Positions 1 through 10,422 of a DNA stretch of 64,000 nt are shown one piece after another. The stretch comes from Rubrivivax sp. SCN 71-131 (GTDB lineage Bacteria; Pseudomonadota; Gammaproteobacteria; Burkholderiales; Burkholderiaceae_C). A program made the position numbers and the translations under genes. Each line of letters begins with the position of its first letter. Position 1 is the first letter of the stretch. The stretch spans positions 1-64,000 of the forward strand of contig MEFD01000029.1 in NCBI GenBank assembly GCA_001724995.1, written 5' to 3'. The notes below the pieces were generated by a model. It did not search any database, was not told the origin of the DNA, and saw only the letters and a list, made by a program, of their open reading frames with translations.

Positions 1-1
1 C

Positions 2-520
2 CCGCACCAGCTCTCCGGCGGCCAGCGCCAGCGCGTGGTGATCGCCATCGCGCTGGCCTGCGGGCCCGAGCTGCTCGTGGCCGACGAGCCCACGACCGCG
101 CTCGACGTCACGATCCAGCGCGAGGTGCTCGATCTCATCCGCGAGCTCGTGCGCGAGGACGGCATGGGCCTGCTGCTGATCAGCCACGACCTCGGCGTGA
201 TGGCCGATAGCGTCGCGTGCCTGCTCGTCATGTACGGCGGCACGGTGGTGGAAAGCGGCCCCACCGCCGCGGTCTTCGGCCGCCTGGCGCACCCGTATTC
301 GCGCGGCCTGTTCGCCGCGCGCCCGCGCCTGGGCCTGCCGCGCGGGACGCGGCTGGCGACCATCCCCGGACGCGTGCCGGAGCTCGCCGACCTGCCGCCG
401 GGCTGCCCCTTTGCCGAGCGCTGCGCGCGCGTCGTCGACGCCTGCCGGCGCGCACTGCCGGTCGCGGACGAGGTCTCGCCCGGCCACCACGCCCGCTGCA
501 TCCGCTGGAGGGACGCATGA
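2..520 (+). CDS. Peptide/nickel ABC transporter ATPase, DppD/OppD type (5' truncated)
   Basis: This is the C-terminal 172 residues of an ABC ATPase; the gene begins before the window. The visible part opens with the ABC signature LSGGQRQR, followed by Walker B ([12 protein letters not shown]), the switch histidine (LLISHDL) and the C-terminal oligopeptide-transporter extension. That extension carries the spaced cysteines ([16 protein letters not shown]) that bind an Fe-S cluster in characterised DppD proteins. The protein would energise import of di- or oligopeptides, or a similar solute, at the inner membrane with the second ATPase encoded 37 bp downstream. Solute-binding protein and permeases must lie upstream, outside the window, so the substrate cannot be assigned. 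The Walker A half is not visible. Confidence 0.93.
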   Translation, partial: PHQLSGGQRQRVVIAIALACGPELLVADEPTTALDVTIQREVLDLIRELVREDGMGLLLISHDLGVMADSVACLLVMYGGTVVESGPTAAVFGRLAHPYSRGLFAARPRLGLPRGTRLATIPGRVPELADLPPGCPFAERCARVVDACRRALPVADEVSPGHHARCIRWRDA

Positions 521-557
521 AGGCCGAGCGCACGCCCGAGGCCCGGGGAGCCCCGGG

Positions 558-1382
558 ATGAGCGCTCGACCGCTGCTCGCGGTGCACGAGGTGCACCAGC
601 GCTACCACCTGCCGCGCGAGCGCCTCTTCGGCGCGCGACCGGTCGTGCACGCGCTACGCGGCGTCAGCTTCACGCTGCAGCGCGGACGCAGCCTGGGGCT
701 GGTCGGCGAGTCGGGCTCGGGCAAGAGTACGCTGGCGCGGCTGGTGATGGCGCTCGAGCAGCCCAGCGCGGGCGAGGTGCGCTTCGACGGCCAGGACCTG
801 GCGACGCTGGACGCGGCGGCGCTGCGGCGCGCGCGCGCGGGCTTCCAGATGGTGTTCCAGGATCCCTACGGCAGCCTGGACCCGCGGCGCAAGGTGCTGC
901 AGACGGTGGCCGAGCCGCTGGCCGTGCTGCATGGAGCGTCGCGCGCCGAGCAGCGCGAGCGCGCCGCCGAGGCGCTGGACGCCGTCGGCCTGCGCCCGGC
1001 GGACCTCGACAAGTACCCGCACGAGTTCAGCGGCGGCCAGCGCCAGCGCGTGGCCATCGCGCGCGCGCTCATCACGCGGCCGCAGCTCATCGTCGCCGAC
1101 GAGCCGGTGAGCGCGCTCGACGTCTCGGTGCAGGCGCAGGTGCTCAACCTGATGCAGGACCTGCAGGACCGCTTCGGCGTCACCTACCTCTTCATCAGCC
1201 ACGACCTCGCCGTCGTCGACCTCGTCTGCGACGAGGTGATCGTGCTGCAGCAGGGGCGCATCGTCGAGCAGGGCGACCCGGACCGCCTCTTCAAGGACCC
1301 GCAGCACCCCTACACGCAGCGCCTGCTGGCGGCCGTACCCGGACGCGACGCCATCCCGCAAGTCCTGCCCACCACCGCCTGA
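558..1382 (+). CDS. Peptide ABC transporter ATPase, DppF/OppF type
   Basis: A 274-residue ABC ATPase, complete by motif: Walker A GESGSGKS (residues 50-57), Q-loop region [13 protein letters not shown], signature FSGGQRQR, Walker [13 protein letters not shown] and switch His in FISHDLAVV. The C-terminus has the short oligopeptide-transporter tail ([12 protein letters not shown]). It pairs with the truncated DppD-like ATPase just upstream, as usual for heterodimeric peptide importers. ATG at 558 gives a normal N-terminus; in-frame upstream codons would overlap the preceding gene and add non-conserved residues. The amidase 27 bp downstream is probably co-transcribed, which suggests uptake of an amide or peptide followed by hydrolysis. 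Confidence 0.93.
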   Translation: MSARPLLAVHEVHQRYHLPRERLFGARPVVHALRGVSFTLQRGRSLGLVGESGSGKSTLARLVMALEQPSAGEVRFDGQDLATLDAAALRRARAGFQMVFQDPYGSLDPRRKVLQTVAEPLAVLHGASRAEQRERAAEALDAVGLRPADLDKYPHEFSGGQRQRVAIARALITRPQLIVADEPVSALDVSVQAQVLNLMQDLQDRFGVTYLFISHDLAVVDLVCDEVIVLQQGRIVEQGDPDRLFKDPQHPYTQRLLAAVPGRDAIPQVLPTTA

Positions 1383-1409
1383 AGGAACCGAGGAAAGGAG
1401 CATGGCCGC

Positions 1410-2828
1410 ATGAGCGCCCTGCACGAACTGCAAGCCCACGCGCTGTCCGACGCCTACCGCCGGCGCGAACTCTCGCCGGTGGAGGTGACCCAGGCGGTGA
1501 TCGAGCACATCGCGCGCTGGGAGCCGCGGCTGTGCGCGCTCTGGGCCTACGAACCCGAGGCGGCGCTGTCGATGGCGCAGGCCTCGCAGGCGCGCTGGCA
1601 GCGCGGCCAGCCGCTGTCGCCGCTGGACGGCGTGCCGGTGACGATCAAGGAGAACATCGCCACCCGCGGCGTCGCCGTGCCGCTGGGCACCGCCGCCACC
1701 CCGCTCGTCCCCGCCGCCGACGACGCGCCGCCCGCGGCGCGGCTGCGTGAGGCCGGCTGCGTGCTGCTGGCGAAGACGACGATGCCCGACTACGGCATGC
1801 TCTCCTCGGGCCTGAGCAGCTTTCACAAGCTCGCACGCAACCCCTGGGATCTGACGAAGAACCCCGGCGGCAGCAGCGCCGGCGCCGGTGCGGCGGCGGC
1901 CGCCGGCTACGGCCCGCTGCACCTCGGCACCGACATCGGCGGCTCGATCCGGCTGCCCGCCACCTGGTGCGGCGTCGTCGGCCTCAAGCCCAGCAACGGC
2001 CGCGTGCCGATCAAGCCGCCCTACATCGGCCGCGTCGCCGGGCCGATGACGCGCAGCGCCACCGACGCGGCGCTGATGATGAGCGTGCTCAGCCGCCCGG
2101 ACTGGCGCGACGCCACCAGCCTGCCGGCGGCCGATCTCGACTGGCGCGCGCTCGACATCGACGTCAAGGGCCTGAGGATCGGCCTGCAGCTGGACGCCGG
2201 CTGGGGCCTGCCAACCGACCCCGAGGTGGGCGCGGTGGTCGAAGACGCCGCACGGCGCTTCGAGGCTGCGGGAGCGTTCGTCGCGCCGCTGCGGCCGTTC
2301 CTCACCGCGGGCATGGCCGAGGGCATCGACCGCTTCTGGCGCGTGCGTTCGTGGCTCGACATCTCGGCGCTGCCGCCCGAGCGCGCGGCACGCGTGCTGC
2401 CCTTCATCCGCGACTGGGTCGCGCCCGGGGCATCGATCAGCGCCGCCGAGCTCTTCGCCGGCTTCTCGCAGATCGCCGCGCTGCGCGACGCCACGGTCGC
2501 CGCCACGCAAGGCTTCGACTTCGTGCTCGGCCCCGTGTCGCCGGTGCCCAGCTTTCCGGCCGGCTGGGCGATGCCCAGCAACGATGCCGCGCGTGCGATG
2601 CATCACATCGGCTTCACGCTGCCCTTCAACATGAGCGAACAGCCGGCCATCAGCGTGCCTGCGGGACAGACGCGCACCGGCCTGCCCATCGGCCTGCAGA
2701 TTGCCGGGCGCCGGCACGACGACCTGGGCGTGCTTCGCCTGGCGCGCGCCTTCGAGCAGCTGCGCGCACCGCTGCGGCCGTGGCCGATGCCGGCGCCTCT
2801 TCCGCAGGAGCGGCGGCAGGCGCGATGA
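1410..2828 (+). CDS. Amidase (amidase signature family)
   Basis: A 472-residue amidase-signature hydrolase expected to cleave C-N amide bonds. The Ser-cisSer-Lys triad can be placed: Lys80 in PVTIKEN, cis-Ser155 in NPGGSSAGAG and nucleophile Ser179 in GTDIGGSIR. The C-terminal half has the usual LPFNMSEQPAISVP stretch. No signal peptide is seen, so it should be cytoplasmic. It follows the peptide-type ABC ATPases by 27 bp and a strong ribosome site (AGGAAAGGAG, 1391-1400) precedes it. A three-codon reading frame (ATG at 1402) ends in TGA overlapping this gene's ATG, which could couple initiation. It is not an obvious GatA, since gatB and gatC are absent; the substrate is unknown. It converges with the histidine kinase gene 37 bp away. 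Confidence 0.9.
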   Translation: MSALHELQAHALSDAYRRRELSPVEVTQAVIEHIARWEPRLCALWAYEPEAALSMAQASQARWQRGQPLSPLDGVPVTIKENIATRGVAVPLGTAATPLVPAADDAPPAARLREAGCVLLAKTTMPDYGMLSSGLSSFHKLARNPWDLTKNPGGSSAGAGAAAAAGYGPLHLGTDIGGSIRLPATWCGVVGLKPSNGRVPIKPPYIGRVAGPMTRSATDAALMMSVLSRPDWRDATSLPAADLDWRALDIDVKGLRIGLQLDAGWGLPTDPEVGAVVEDAARRFEAAGAFVAPLRPFLTAGMAEGIDRFWRVRSWLDISALPPERAARVLPFIRDWVAPGASISAAELFAGFSQIAALRDATVAATQGFDFVLGPVSPVPSFPAGWAMPSNDAARAMHHIGFTLPFNMSEQPAISVPAGQTRTGLPIGLQIAGRRHDDLGVLRLARAFEQLRAPLRPWPMPAPLPQERRQAR

Positions 2829-2864
2829 CGGCGCTTCGACCCGTCGCCGCAGGCGGGCGCAGCC

Positions 2865-5800
2865 TCAGACGCGGCGCACGCCCACCCAGCGCGCGAGCGC
2901 GGCGCTGAGTCGATCGGCGTCGATCGGCTTGGTGAGGAAGTCGTCCATGCCGTCGGCGAGCGCCTGCTCGCGCTCGCTCACCAGCGCCGCGGCGGTAAGC
3001 GCGATGATCGGCACGCCGCGTCCGGCCGCCCGCGCACGCAGCGCGCGCGTGGCCTCGTAGCCGCTCATCTCGGGCATCTGCAGGTCCATCAGCACCGCCT
3101 CGTAGGGCCGGCCCGCCGCCGCTGCGGTCTCGATCTCCTCGATCGCCTCGCGGCCGTTGCTGGCCTGGCCGGTCTCGACGCCCCAGCGCTCCAGCATCGC
3201 CACCGCGATCAGCATGTTGACGGCGTTGTCCTCGACCATCAGCACGCGCGCGCCACGCAGCCGCTGCACCAGTGCCTGCGCCTGCTGCGGCGGCGCCGGC
3301 GGCAGACCCGCCGTCTCGGGCAGCCGCAGCTCGGCCCAGAAGCAGCTGCCGCGGCCGAGCTCGCTGCTCACGCCGACCGTGCCCCCCATGAGCTGCGCCA
3401 GCTCACGGCAGATCGACAGGCCCAGCCCGGTGCCGCCGAAGCGGCGCGTCGTCGATTCGTCGGCCTGGGTGAAGGGGCGGAAGAGCCGCGCCTGCACCTC
3501 GGGCGTGATGCCCTGGCCACTGTCGTGCACCTCGAAACGCACGCATTCGCCCTGGCGACTGGCAACAAGGTGCACCCGGCCTTGCGCGGTGAACTTCACC
3601 GCGTTGCCGAGATAGTTGCTGATGATCTGGCGCACCCGCAGCGGGTCGCCGCGGACGCTGCAGTCGGTGCCCGGCTGCAGCTCGAGCTGCAGCGTCAGAT
3701 CCCTGCCCTGCGCCAGCGCGCCATAGGCGCGGCAGACCGCGCGCAGCATCTCCCCGAGGTCGAAGGTGGTGGCCTCGATCTGCAGCTTGCCGGCCTCGAT
3801 CTTCGAGAGGTCGAGGATGTCGCTGATGATGCCGGTGAGCGACTGCGCGCTCTCGGAGATCTGCTCCAGGTACTGGCGACGGCGCGCCTCGTCGATGTCG
3901 GGCGTGCGCGCCAGGTCCGCCAGACCCAGCATGCCGTGCAGCGGCGTGCGCAGCTCGTGGCTGGTGTTGGCGAGAAAGGCGCTCTTGGCGCGACTGGCGG
4001 CCTCGGCCTCGTCGCGCGCGCGCGCCAGCGCCGCCTCGATGCCGCGGCGCTCGGTCACGTCCTGCAGCACCCACAAGGTGCCGCCGAGGTCGCGCTGCAG
4101 CGGGTCGATGGGCTTGATGATGAGATGCCCGATGAAGGTGCTGCCGTCGCGTCGGCGGCATTCGATGTCGCCTTCGGCCTGCTCGCCGCGGGCCAGGCGT
4201 TCGCCGTGCTGCCGCGCGATGCCGGCGAAGCTCGCCTCGTCGGCCCAGATGACTTCGCGCGGCTGTCCGAGGAGCTCGCCCGCGGCCCAGCCGAGCATCT
4301 GCTCCATCGCCGCGTTGGCGAGCACGAAGCCCTTGCGATGCGTGACCGCGATGCCGATGGGCGCGGTCTGCAGGATGGCCTCGCGCTCCGCGCGGTCGCG
4401 TTCGCTGGCGGTGACGTCGCGCGCGTTGATGACGACGTACTCGCGCCGATCCATCGCGAAGCGCGCGCCGGAGACGCGCATCAGCACCGGCTGGCCCGCC
4501 TTGGAGACGAAGGTGGCGGCCTGCTCGTGTACGCGATCGAGCTCGCGCAGCTGCTCGACGAAGCCCTCGCGCTGCGCGGCGTCGTGCCAGATGCCGAGTT
4601 CGATCCAGGTGCGACCGACGACCTCGGCCGAGGTGTAGCCGGTGATGCGCTCGAAGCTCTGGTTGACCATGGCGTAGCGCCCCGTCGCCAGGTCGGTGAG
4701 GGTGATCACGTCTGGGCTGGTGGCCACCAGGTGCGAGAGCATCGCCTCCGAGCGGCGCACCGCCTCCTCCGCAGCACGCCGCTCGGTGTCGTCGACGTAG
4801 ATCGAGAGGACGGCCGGGCCGTCCTCGGCCTCCACGCGCACCCCGGTGGCGCGCACCGAGACGCGGCGGCCGAAGCGGCCGGTGAGGCGGTAGTCGGCCA
4901 CCGGCAGGCCCTGGCCGGCGGGCATGTGCTCCAGATCCTCCATGCGCCGGCGCGCGCGCTCGCGCGAGTCGCCGCTTTCGTAGCTGGCCAGCAGGTCGCG
5001 GCCGATCATCGCCGTCAGCGACTCGTAGCCGAACATCGCCACCGCCGCGGGGTTGGCGTCGATCACCCGCCCGGCGCGATGCAGCACCAGGGGCGTCGGG
5101 ATGCGCGAGAACAGCTCCTGGTAGCGCGTTTCGGTGGCCGCCAGCGCCTGGCGTGCGCGCAGGTCGGCGGTGACGTCGCGCGCCACGCCCCAGTAGCCGG
5201 TGAAGACGCCGCGCTCGTCGAAGCGCGGCTCGCCGCTCACGACGAGGTGGCGCAGCTCGCCGGTCTTCAGGCGCCAGTGGATCGGCAGGTCGTGGAAGGC
5301 CGCCCGGGTGTCGAGGTCGGCCTGCAGCAGATCCAGCGTCTCGTCGCTGCAGGCGAACTCGGGCAGGTCCCAGGGCAGACCCCCCAGACTCCGGTCGTCG
5401 GCATGACCGAGGACCCCAAAACGGCGGGAGCTCGCCGCGACGATGCGGTAGCGCTCGTCCAGCTCCCAGTACGCATCGGCGGCGATGCCCAGCAGGGTGC
5501 GAAAGCGATGCTCGCGTTCGTCGGCTGCACGCATGTGGCGGACGACGATCTCCGCGATCACGAGTCCGCCGGCTGCACCGCAGGCGAGCACGACCAGGTG
5601 GGCCGCGATCTTCGCGTACAGGCCGAGATAGGCGGGCCCCATCGACGCCCCCGAGACCAGCGAGACCGCGCTCACGGCGAGCATCATCAGCGCCACCACC
5701 GGCAGCGCAAGGCGTCGGCGCACCAGGGCGCACAGAATGCAGGCCAGCAGGGTGTAGAGGGCGAAGGCCGGGGCGGAGAAGCCGCTGCCGACGGCCAGGG

Positions 5801-6176
5801 CGGCGATCGAGGTGGCCGCCACGCAGAGCACGGCCATCGACACCAACGCCCGCTCGATCCAGCGCGGCGGCACGAAAAGACTGGCCGCGCCGCCCAGCGC
5901 CAGCGCGCCGAGCGCCAGCAGCATCGGAGCCAGGCGCGTGGCCGGCAGCGGCAGCTGCGCGGCCACGATGGCGCCGAGCAGGCCGAGCAAGGTCATGACG
6001 TAGAAGACGTAGCGCGCGATCCGCGGCTGCACGCTCCCGCCGGCCATCTGCCGTGTTGCCGGCGCCGCGGGCAGGCGAGGTGCCTCGAGCAGCGACTCCG
6101 GCGGCTCGGCCAGCAGCGATTCGTCGATCTGGGTTTCGGCGGGCAAGGCAGCAGCGTCCGGTGGACCCGGGAGCAT
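2865..6176 (-). CDS. Membrane-bound multi-PAS hybrid sensor histidine kinase/response regulator
   Basis: A 1,103-residue hybrid kinase. Residues about 55-215 form five to six hydrophobic helices with short loops, so sensing may be in the membrane. Four PAS-like units follow at about 225-340, 350-470, 475-590 and 597-712; the first, third and fourth end in DVT-type PAC boundaries. HisKA has phospho-acceptor His740 (SHELRTP), HATPase_c has the N-box around Asn854/Asn858, DSGQG and GGTGLGL, and a receiver domain ends the protein with Asp1031 (LMDLQMPEMSG) and Lys1083 (TKPID). It should autophosphorylate and pass phosphate to its own receiver, then to an unknown Hpt protein. No partner regulator is adjacent; the upstream neighbour is pyrF. 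The signal is unknown. The start is uncertain because no clear ribosome site precedes the first ATG; Met44 is an alternative. Confidence 0.92.
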   Translation of the reverse strand: MLPGPPDAAALPAETQIDESLLAEPPESLLEAPRLPAAPATRQMAGGSVQPRIARYVFYVMTLLGLLGAIVAAQLPLPATRLAPMLLALGALALGGAASLFVPPRWIERALVSMAVLCVAATSIAALAVGSGFSAPAFALYTLLACILCALVRRRLALPVVALMMLAVSAVSLVSGASMGPAYLGLYAKIAAHLVVLACGAAGGLVIAEIVVRHMRAADEREHRFRTLLGIAADAYWELDERYRIVAASSRRFGVLGHADDRSLGGLPWDLPEFACSDETLDLLQADLDTRAAFHDLPIHWRLKTGELRHLVVSGEPRFDERGVFTGYWGVARDVTADLRARQALAATETRYQELFSRIPTPLVLHRAGRVIDANPAAVAMFGYESLTAMIGRDLLASYESGDSRERARRRMEDLEHMPAGQGLPVADYRLTGRFGRRVSVRATGVRVEAEDGPAVLSIYVDDTERRAAEEAVRRSEAMLSHLVATSPDVITLTDLATGRYAMVNQSFERITGYTSAEVVGRTWIELGIWHDAAQREGFVEQLRELDRVHEQAATFVSKAGQPVLMRVSGARFAMDRREYVVINARDVTASERDRAEREAILQTAPIGIAVTHRKGFVLANAAMEQMLGWAAGELLGQPREVIWADEASFAGIARQHGERLARGEQAEGDIECRRRDGSTFIGHLIIKPIDPLQRDLGGTLWVLQDVTERRGIEAALARARDEAEAASRAKSAFLANTSHELRTPLHGMLGLADLARTPDIDEARRRQYLEQISESAQSLTGIISDILDLSKIEAGKLQIEATTFDLGEMLRAVCRAYGALAQGRDLTLQLELQPGTDCSVRGDPLRVRQIISNYLGNAVKFTAQGRVHLVASRQGECVRFEVHDSGQGITPEVQARLFRPFTQADESTTRRFGGTGLGLSICRELAQLMGGTVGVSSELGRGSCFWAELRLPETAGLPPAPPQQAQALVQRLRGARVLMVEDNAVNMLIAVAMLERWGVETGQASNGREAIEEIETAAAAGRPYEAVLMDLQMPEMSGYEATRALRARAAGRGVPIIALTAAALVSEREQALADGMDDFLTKPIDADRLSAALARWVGVRRV

Positions 6177-6233
6177 GCCCCGGAAGCCGGGATTTTGGCG
6201 TCGATGCCGGGTCGCGCGGGTGTGCGGTCTTCC

Positions 6234-7073
6234 TCAGCCCGGCCGCATGCGTGCGGACTGCAGTTGCGCGCGCGCCTGGATCGCGGCCGCGCGCGCCGCC
6301 GCGGCGAAGTCGTCCCCGGCGCTGGCGTAGAGCACGGCGCGCGAGGAGTTGACGATGATCGCGGCGCGCGTGCCGCCGCCGTCTCCTCGCCAGCCCGCGC
6401 GAACCGTCGCCACCGCATCGCCACCCTGCGCGCCGACGCCGGGAATCAGCAGCGGCAGCGTCGGTGCCAGCGCGCGCACGCGCTCGACCTCGCGCGGGTA
6501 GGTGGCGCCAACGACCAGCCCGAGCTGGCCGCCCCGGTTCCACGGACCCGCCGCCAGACGCGCGATGCGCTCGTAGAGCAGCTCGCCGCCCTGCAGCGGC
6601 TGCGCCTGCAGGTCGGCGCCGCCGGGGTTGCTCGTGCGGCAGAGCAGGAACAGGCCCTTGCCCTCCCAGCGCAGGTAGGGCTCGATCGAATCGAAGCCCA
6701 TGAAGGGCGAGAGCGTGAGCGCATCGGCGCGGTAGCGCTCGAAGGCCTCGCGCGCGTACTGCTCGGCGGTGGCGCCGATGTCGCCGCGCTTGGCGTCGAG
6801 GATCACCGGCACCGCGGGCGCGACGCGGCGGATGTGCCCGATCAGGCGCTCGAGCTGGTCCTCGGCGCGGTGCGCGGCGAAGTAGGCGATCTGCGGCTTG
6901 AAGGCGCAGACGAGGTCGTGCGTGGCGTCGACGATCGCGGCGCAGAACTCGGCGATGCGCGAGGCGTCACCCTGCCACGCGCCGGGGAAGCGCGCGGGAT
7001 CGGGGTCCAGGCCGACGCAGAGCATGGACTGGCTGCGCCGCTCGGCCGCGGCAAGCTGGTCGCTGAAGCGCAT
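6234..7073 (-). CDS. pyrF: Orotidine 5'-phosphate decarboxylase
   Basis: This 279-residue enzyme decarboxylates OMP to UMP, the last step of de novo pyrimidine synthesis, in the cytoplasm. The diagnostic catalytic motif LDAKRGDIG is present with Lys95, and substrate and phosphate loops are visible (CVGLDPD near the N-terminus, PGVGAQGGD near the C-terminus). Length and sequence match the longer, type 2 (bacterial/mycobacterial) form rather than the about 240-residue enterobacterial form. purB lies 28 bp upstream on the same strand, so the two nucleotide-synthesis genes are probably co-transcribed; a weak GAGA ribosome site precedes the ATG. Confidence 0.96.
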   Translation of the reverse strand: MRFSDQLAAAERRSQSMLCVGLDPDPARFPGAWQGDASRIAEFCAAIVDATHDLVCAFKPQIAYFAAHRAEDQLERLIGHIRRVAPAVPVILDAKRGDIGATAEQYAREAFERYRADALTLSPFMGFDSIEPYLRWEGKGLFLLCRTSNPGGADLQAQPLQGGELLYERIARLAAGPWNRGGQLGLVVGATYPREVERVRALAPTLPLLIPGVGAQGGDAVATVRAGWRGDGGGTRAAIIVNSSRAVLYASAGDDFAAAARAAAIQARAQLQSARMRPG

Positions 7074-7101
7074 AAGTCTCGTGACGGCGGTGCAGGCGCG
7101 C

Positions 7102-8567
<1,466 letters not shown>

Positions 8568-8634
8568 GGCCGCCGGCCCCGAGCGCGGCGATCGTGCAAG
8601 CTTCGTGACAGCCAAGCATTCCGGTCGGAATTTT

Positions 8635-8652
8635 TATACCCTGCTGGGTATA
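8635..8652. promoter_or_regulatory. Perfect 7+7 palindrome before sqr; candidate CsoR/CstR-type operator
   Basis: TATACCC-TGCT-GGGTATA is a perfect inverted repeat with a 4-bp spacer, 45 bp before the start codon of the sulfide:quinone oxidoreductase gene. A TACACT -10-like hexamer lies at 8658-8663, so the palindrome would cover the -35/spacer region. The TATACCC...GGGTATA layout resembles operators of the CsoR/RcnR family, whose CstR branch senses persulfides and controls sulfide-oxidation genes in firmicutes. No such regulator is encoded in this window, so the regulator assignment is inference; the palindrome itself is directly visible. Confidence 0.5.
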
Positions 8653-8697
8653 GCGACTACACTCCGACCCATCGCTGCAAGGCGCCGGAGAGGATCC

Positions 8698-10053
8698 ATG
8701 GCACACGACGAGGCAAAGCACGTTCCCGGTTCCGCGAGCACCGCGCCGATACGGCGTCGGCAGTGGCTGGGCCTTGCCGCCGCGGCTCCGGCGGCCGGCA
8801 GCGCGCTGCTGGCGACCGGCGCACCGGCGGCGGCACGCACGAAGACGCAGGCGCACGTGGTGATCGCCGGCAGCAGCCTCGGCGGCATCGCGGTGGCGCA
8901 CCGCCTGCAGGCGCTGCTGGACGGGGTGAAGATCACCCTCGTCGACGCCAAGGAAGAGCACAACTACCAGCCCGGCTACACGCTCGTGGCCACGGGCGTG
9001 TGGCCGGTGGCCAAGGTGCGCGAGCGCAACGACGAACTGCAGCCGGCGGGCGTGCGGTGGGTGAAGGAGATGGTGGCCGGCTTCGAGCCCGAGGCCAACG
9101 CCGTCGTCACCGCCTCGGGGCAACGCATCGGCTACGACTTCCTCGTCGTCGCCACGGGCGTGCACCTGGACTTTGCGCAGATCGAGGGCATGGACGTGCA
9201 GGCCATCGGCCGCGAGGGCCTGACCAGCATCTACCCCGGCCCGCAGGCGGCCACCGCCACCTGGGAGGCGATGCAGGCCTTCGCTGCCAAGGGCGGGCAG
9301 GCGCTGATGACGCTGCCGGCGACGCCGCTGAAGTGCGCGGGCGCCCCGCTGAAGATGACCTTCATGCTGCGCGACCGCCTCGCGCGTGCAGGCACCCTCG
9401 AGCGCTCCAAGGTGCAGTTCATGTCGGCGCTGGGCAACGTCTTCGGCGTCAAGGTGGTGAACGACAACGTGCTCGCGCGCTGGAAGGACCTGGGCATCCA
9501 GGTCGAGACGACGCACAAGCTCACCGCCATCGACATCGGCCGCCGCGTCGCCACCTTCACCAGTCCCGAGGGGGAACGAAGCGAGCGCCCCTACGACTTC
9601 GTGCACGTGGTGCCGCCGATGCGCGCGCCCGACGCGGTGAAGAAGAGCGCGCTGGCCTGGCAGGACGGGCCGTTCGCCGCCGGCGGCTGGCTCGAGGTCG
9701 ACAAGGGCACGCTGCAGCACCGGCGCTTTCCCAACGTCTTCGGCGTCGGCGACATCAACGGCACGCCGCGCGGCAAGACGGCGGCGACGGTGAAGAAGAG
9801 CGCCCCGGTGGTGGCCGGCAACCTCGCCGCGGTGATCGCCGGGCAGTCGCCGCTGCTCGACTTCGACGGCTACACCTCGTGCCCGATGATCACGCGTGAG
9901 GGCTCGGCGCTCTTGATCGAGTTCGACTACGAGGGCCGCCTCACGCCTTCGCTGCCCTTCATCGATCCGCTGCAGGACAGCTGGTTCGCCTGGCTCATGA
10001 AGATCGGCATGCTCAAGCCCGCCTACATGGCGGTGCTCAAGGGTCGCGTCTAG
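8698..10053 (+). CDS. sqr: Sulfide:quinone oxidoreductase, type II-like, with Tat signal
   Basis: A 451-residue FAD-dependent disulfide oxidoreductase. The N-terminus has a twin-arginine signal (RRRQWLGLAAAAPAAGSALL, about residues 19-38). The FAD-binding GSSLGG follows at about 58-63. Two redox cysteines sit where type II enzymes have them: Cys213 in LKCAGAP and Cys395 in GYTSCP. The stretch DKGTLQHRRFPNVFGVGD closely matches the mitochondrial SQOR type. The enzyme should oxidise sulfide to sulfane sulfur and reduce quinone at the inner membrane; the Tat signal implies a periplasm-facing enzyme. A palindrome lies just upstream, and three genes follow in the same direction. A flavocytochrome c sulfide dehydrogenase subunit is the main alternative, but the KCAGAP and SCP motifs favour SQR. 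Confidence 0.85.
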   Translation: MAHDEAKHVPGSASTAPIRRRQWLGLAAAAPAAGSALLATGAPAAARTKTQAHVVIAGSSLGGIAVAHRLQALLDGVKITLVDAKEEHNYQPGYTLVATGVWPVAKVRERNDELQPAGVRWVKEMVAGFEPEANAVVTASGQRIGYDFLVVATGVHLDFAQIEGMDVQAIGREGLTSIYPGPQAATATWEAMQAFAAKGGQALMTLPATPLKCAGAPLKMTFMLRDRLARAGTLERSKVQFMSALGNVFGVKVVNDNVLARWKDLGIQVETTHKLTAIDIGRRVATFTSPEGERSERPYDFVHVVPPMRAPDAVKKSALAWQDGPFAAGGWLEVDKGTLQHRRFPNVFGVGDINGTPRGKTAATVKKSAPVVAGNLAAVIAGQSPLLDFDGYTSCPMITREGSALLIEFDYEGRLTPSLPFIDPLQDSWFAWLMKIGMLKPAYMAVLKGRV

Positions 10054-10080
10054 GTCGGGCAACGTCGCAAAGGAAGCACC

Positions 10081-10422
10081 ATGTACGAGATCTGGCTGGC
10101 GATGAACATCGCGTGGGAGATCGCCCTCACCGCATGGCCCTGGCTGGTGGCACTGGCCCTGCTCGCCATCGTGCTGTGGACCGTCGCCCTGCAGCGCGCC
10201 CCGCGCTGGCGCGCGGGGCTGGGCGGCACGCTCGTCGTCGGCGTCCTGGCCGCCGTGGCAACCGTCCTCACGCTGCCGATGTGGTCGCAATCGAGCCTCG
10301 CGGAGCTCGCCTACGCGCCGGACTGGGCGGCGCTGCTGGGCATTGCCGCGGGCGTCGCCGGCGTGGCCATGCTGCTCGCCTGGCCGTTGCTCGCCGGCCT
10401 GCAGCGGCGACAACCCGAATGA
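10081..10422 (+). CDS. Small hydrophobic membrane protein of the sqr operon, unknown function
   Basis: A 113-residue protein with three predicted transmembrane segments (about residues 15-35, 45-66 and 82-105) and a short basic C-terminus (LQRRQPE). I do not recognise the family. It starts 27 bp after sqr, behind a GGAAG ribosome site, and its stop overlaps the following methyltransferase start (ATGA), so it belongs to the sqr transcription unit. There are no Cys or His residues for metal or haem binding. The context allows a membrane anchor, quinone-site partner or transporter role connected with SQR, but nothing in the sequence proves any of these. Confidence 0.8.
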   Translation: MYEIWLAMNIAWEIALTAWPWLVALALLAIVLWTVALQRAPRWRAGLGGTLVVGVLAAVATVLTLPMWSQSSLAELAYAPDWAALLGIAAGVAGVAMLLAWPLLAGLQRRQPE

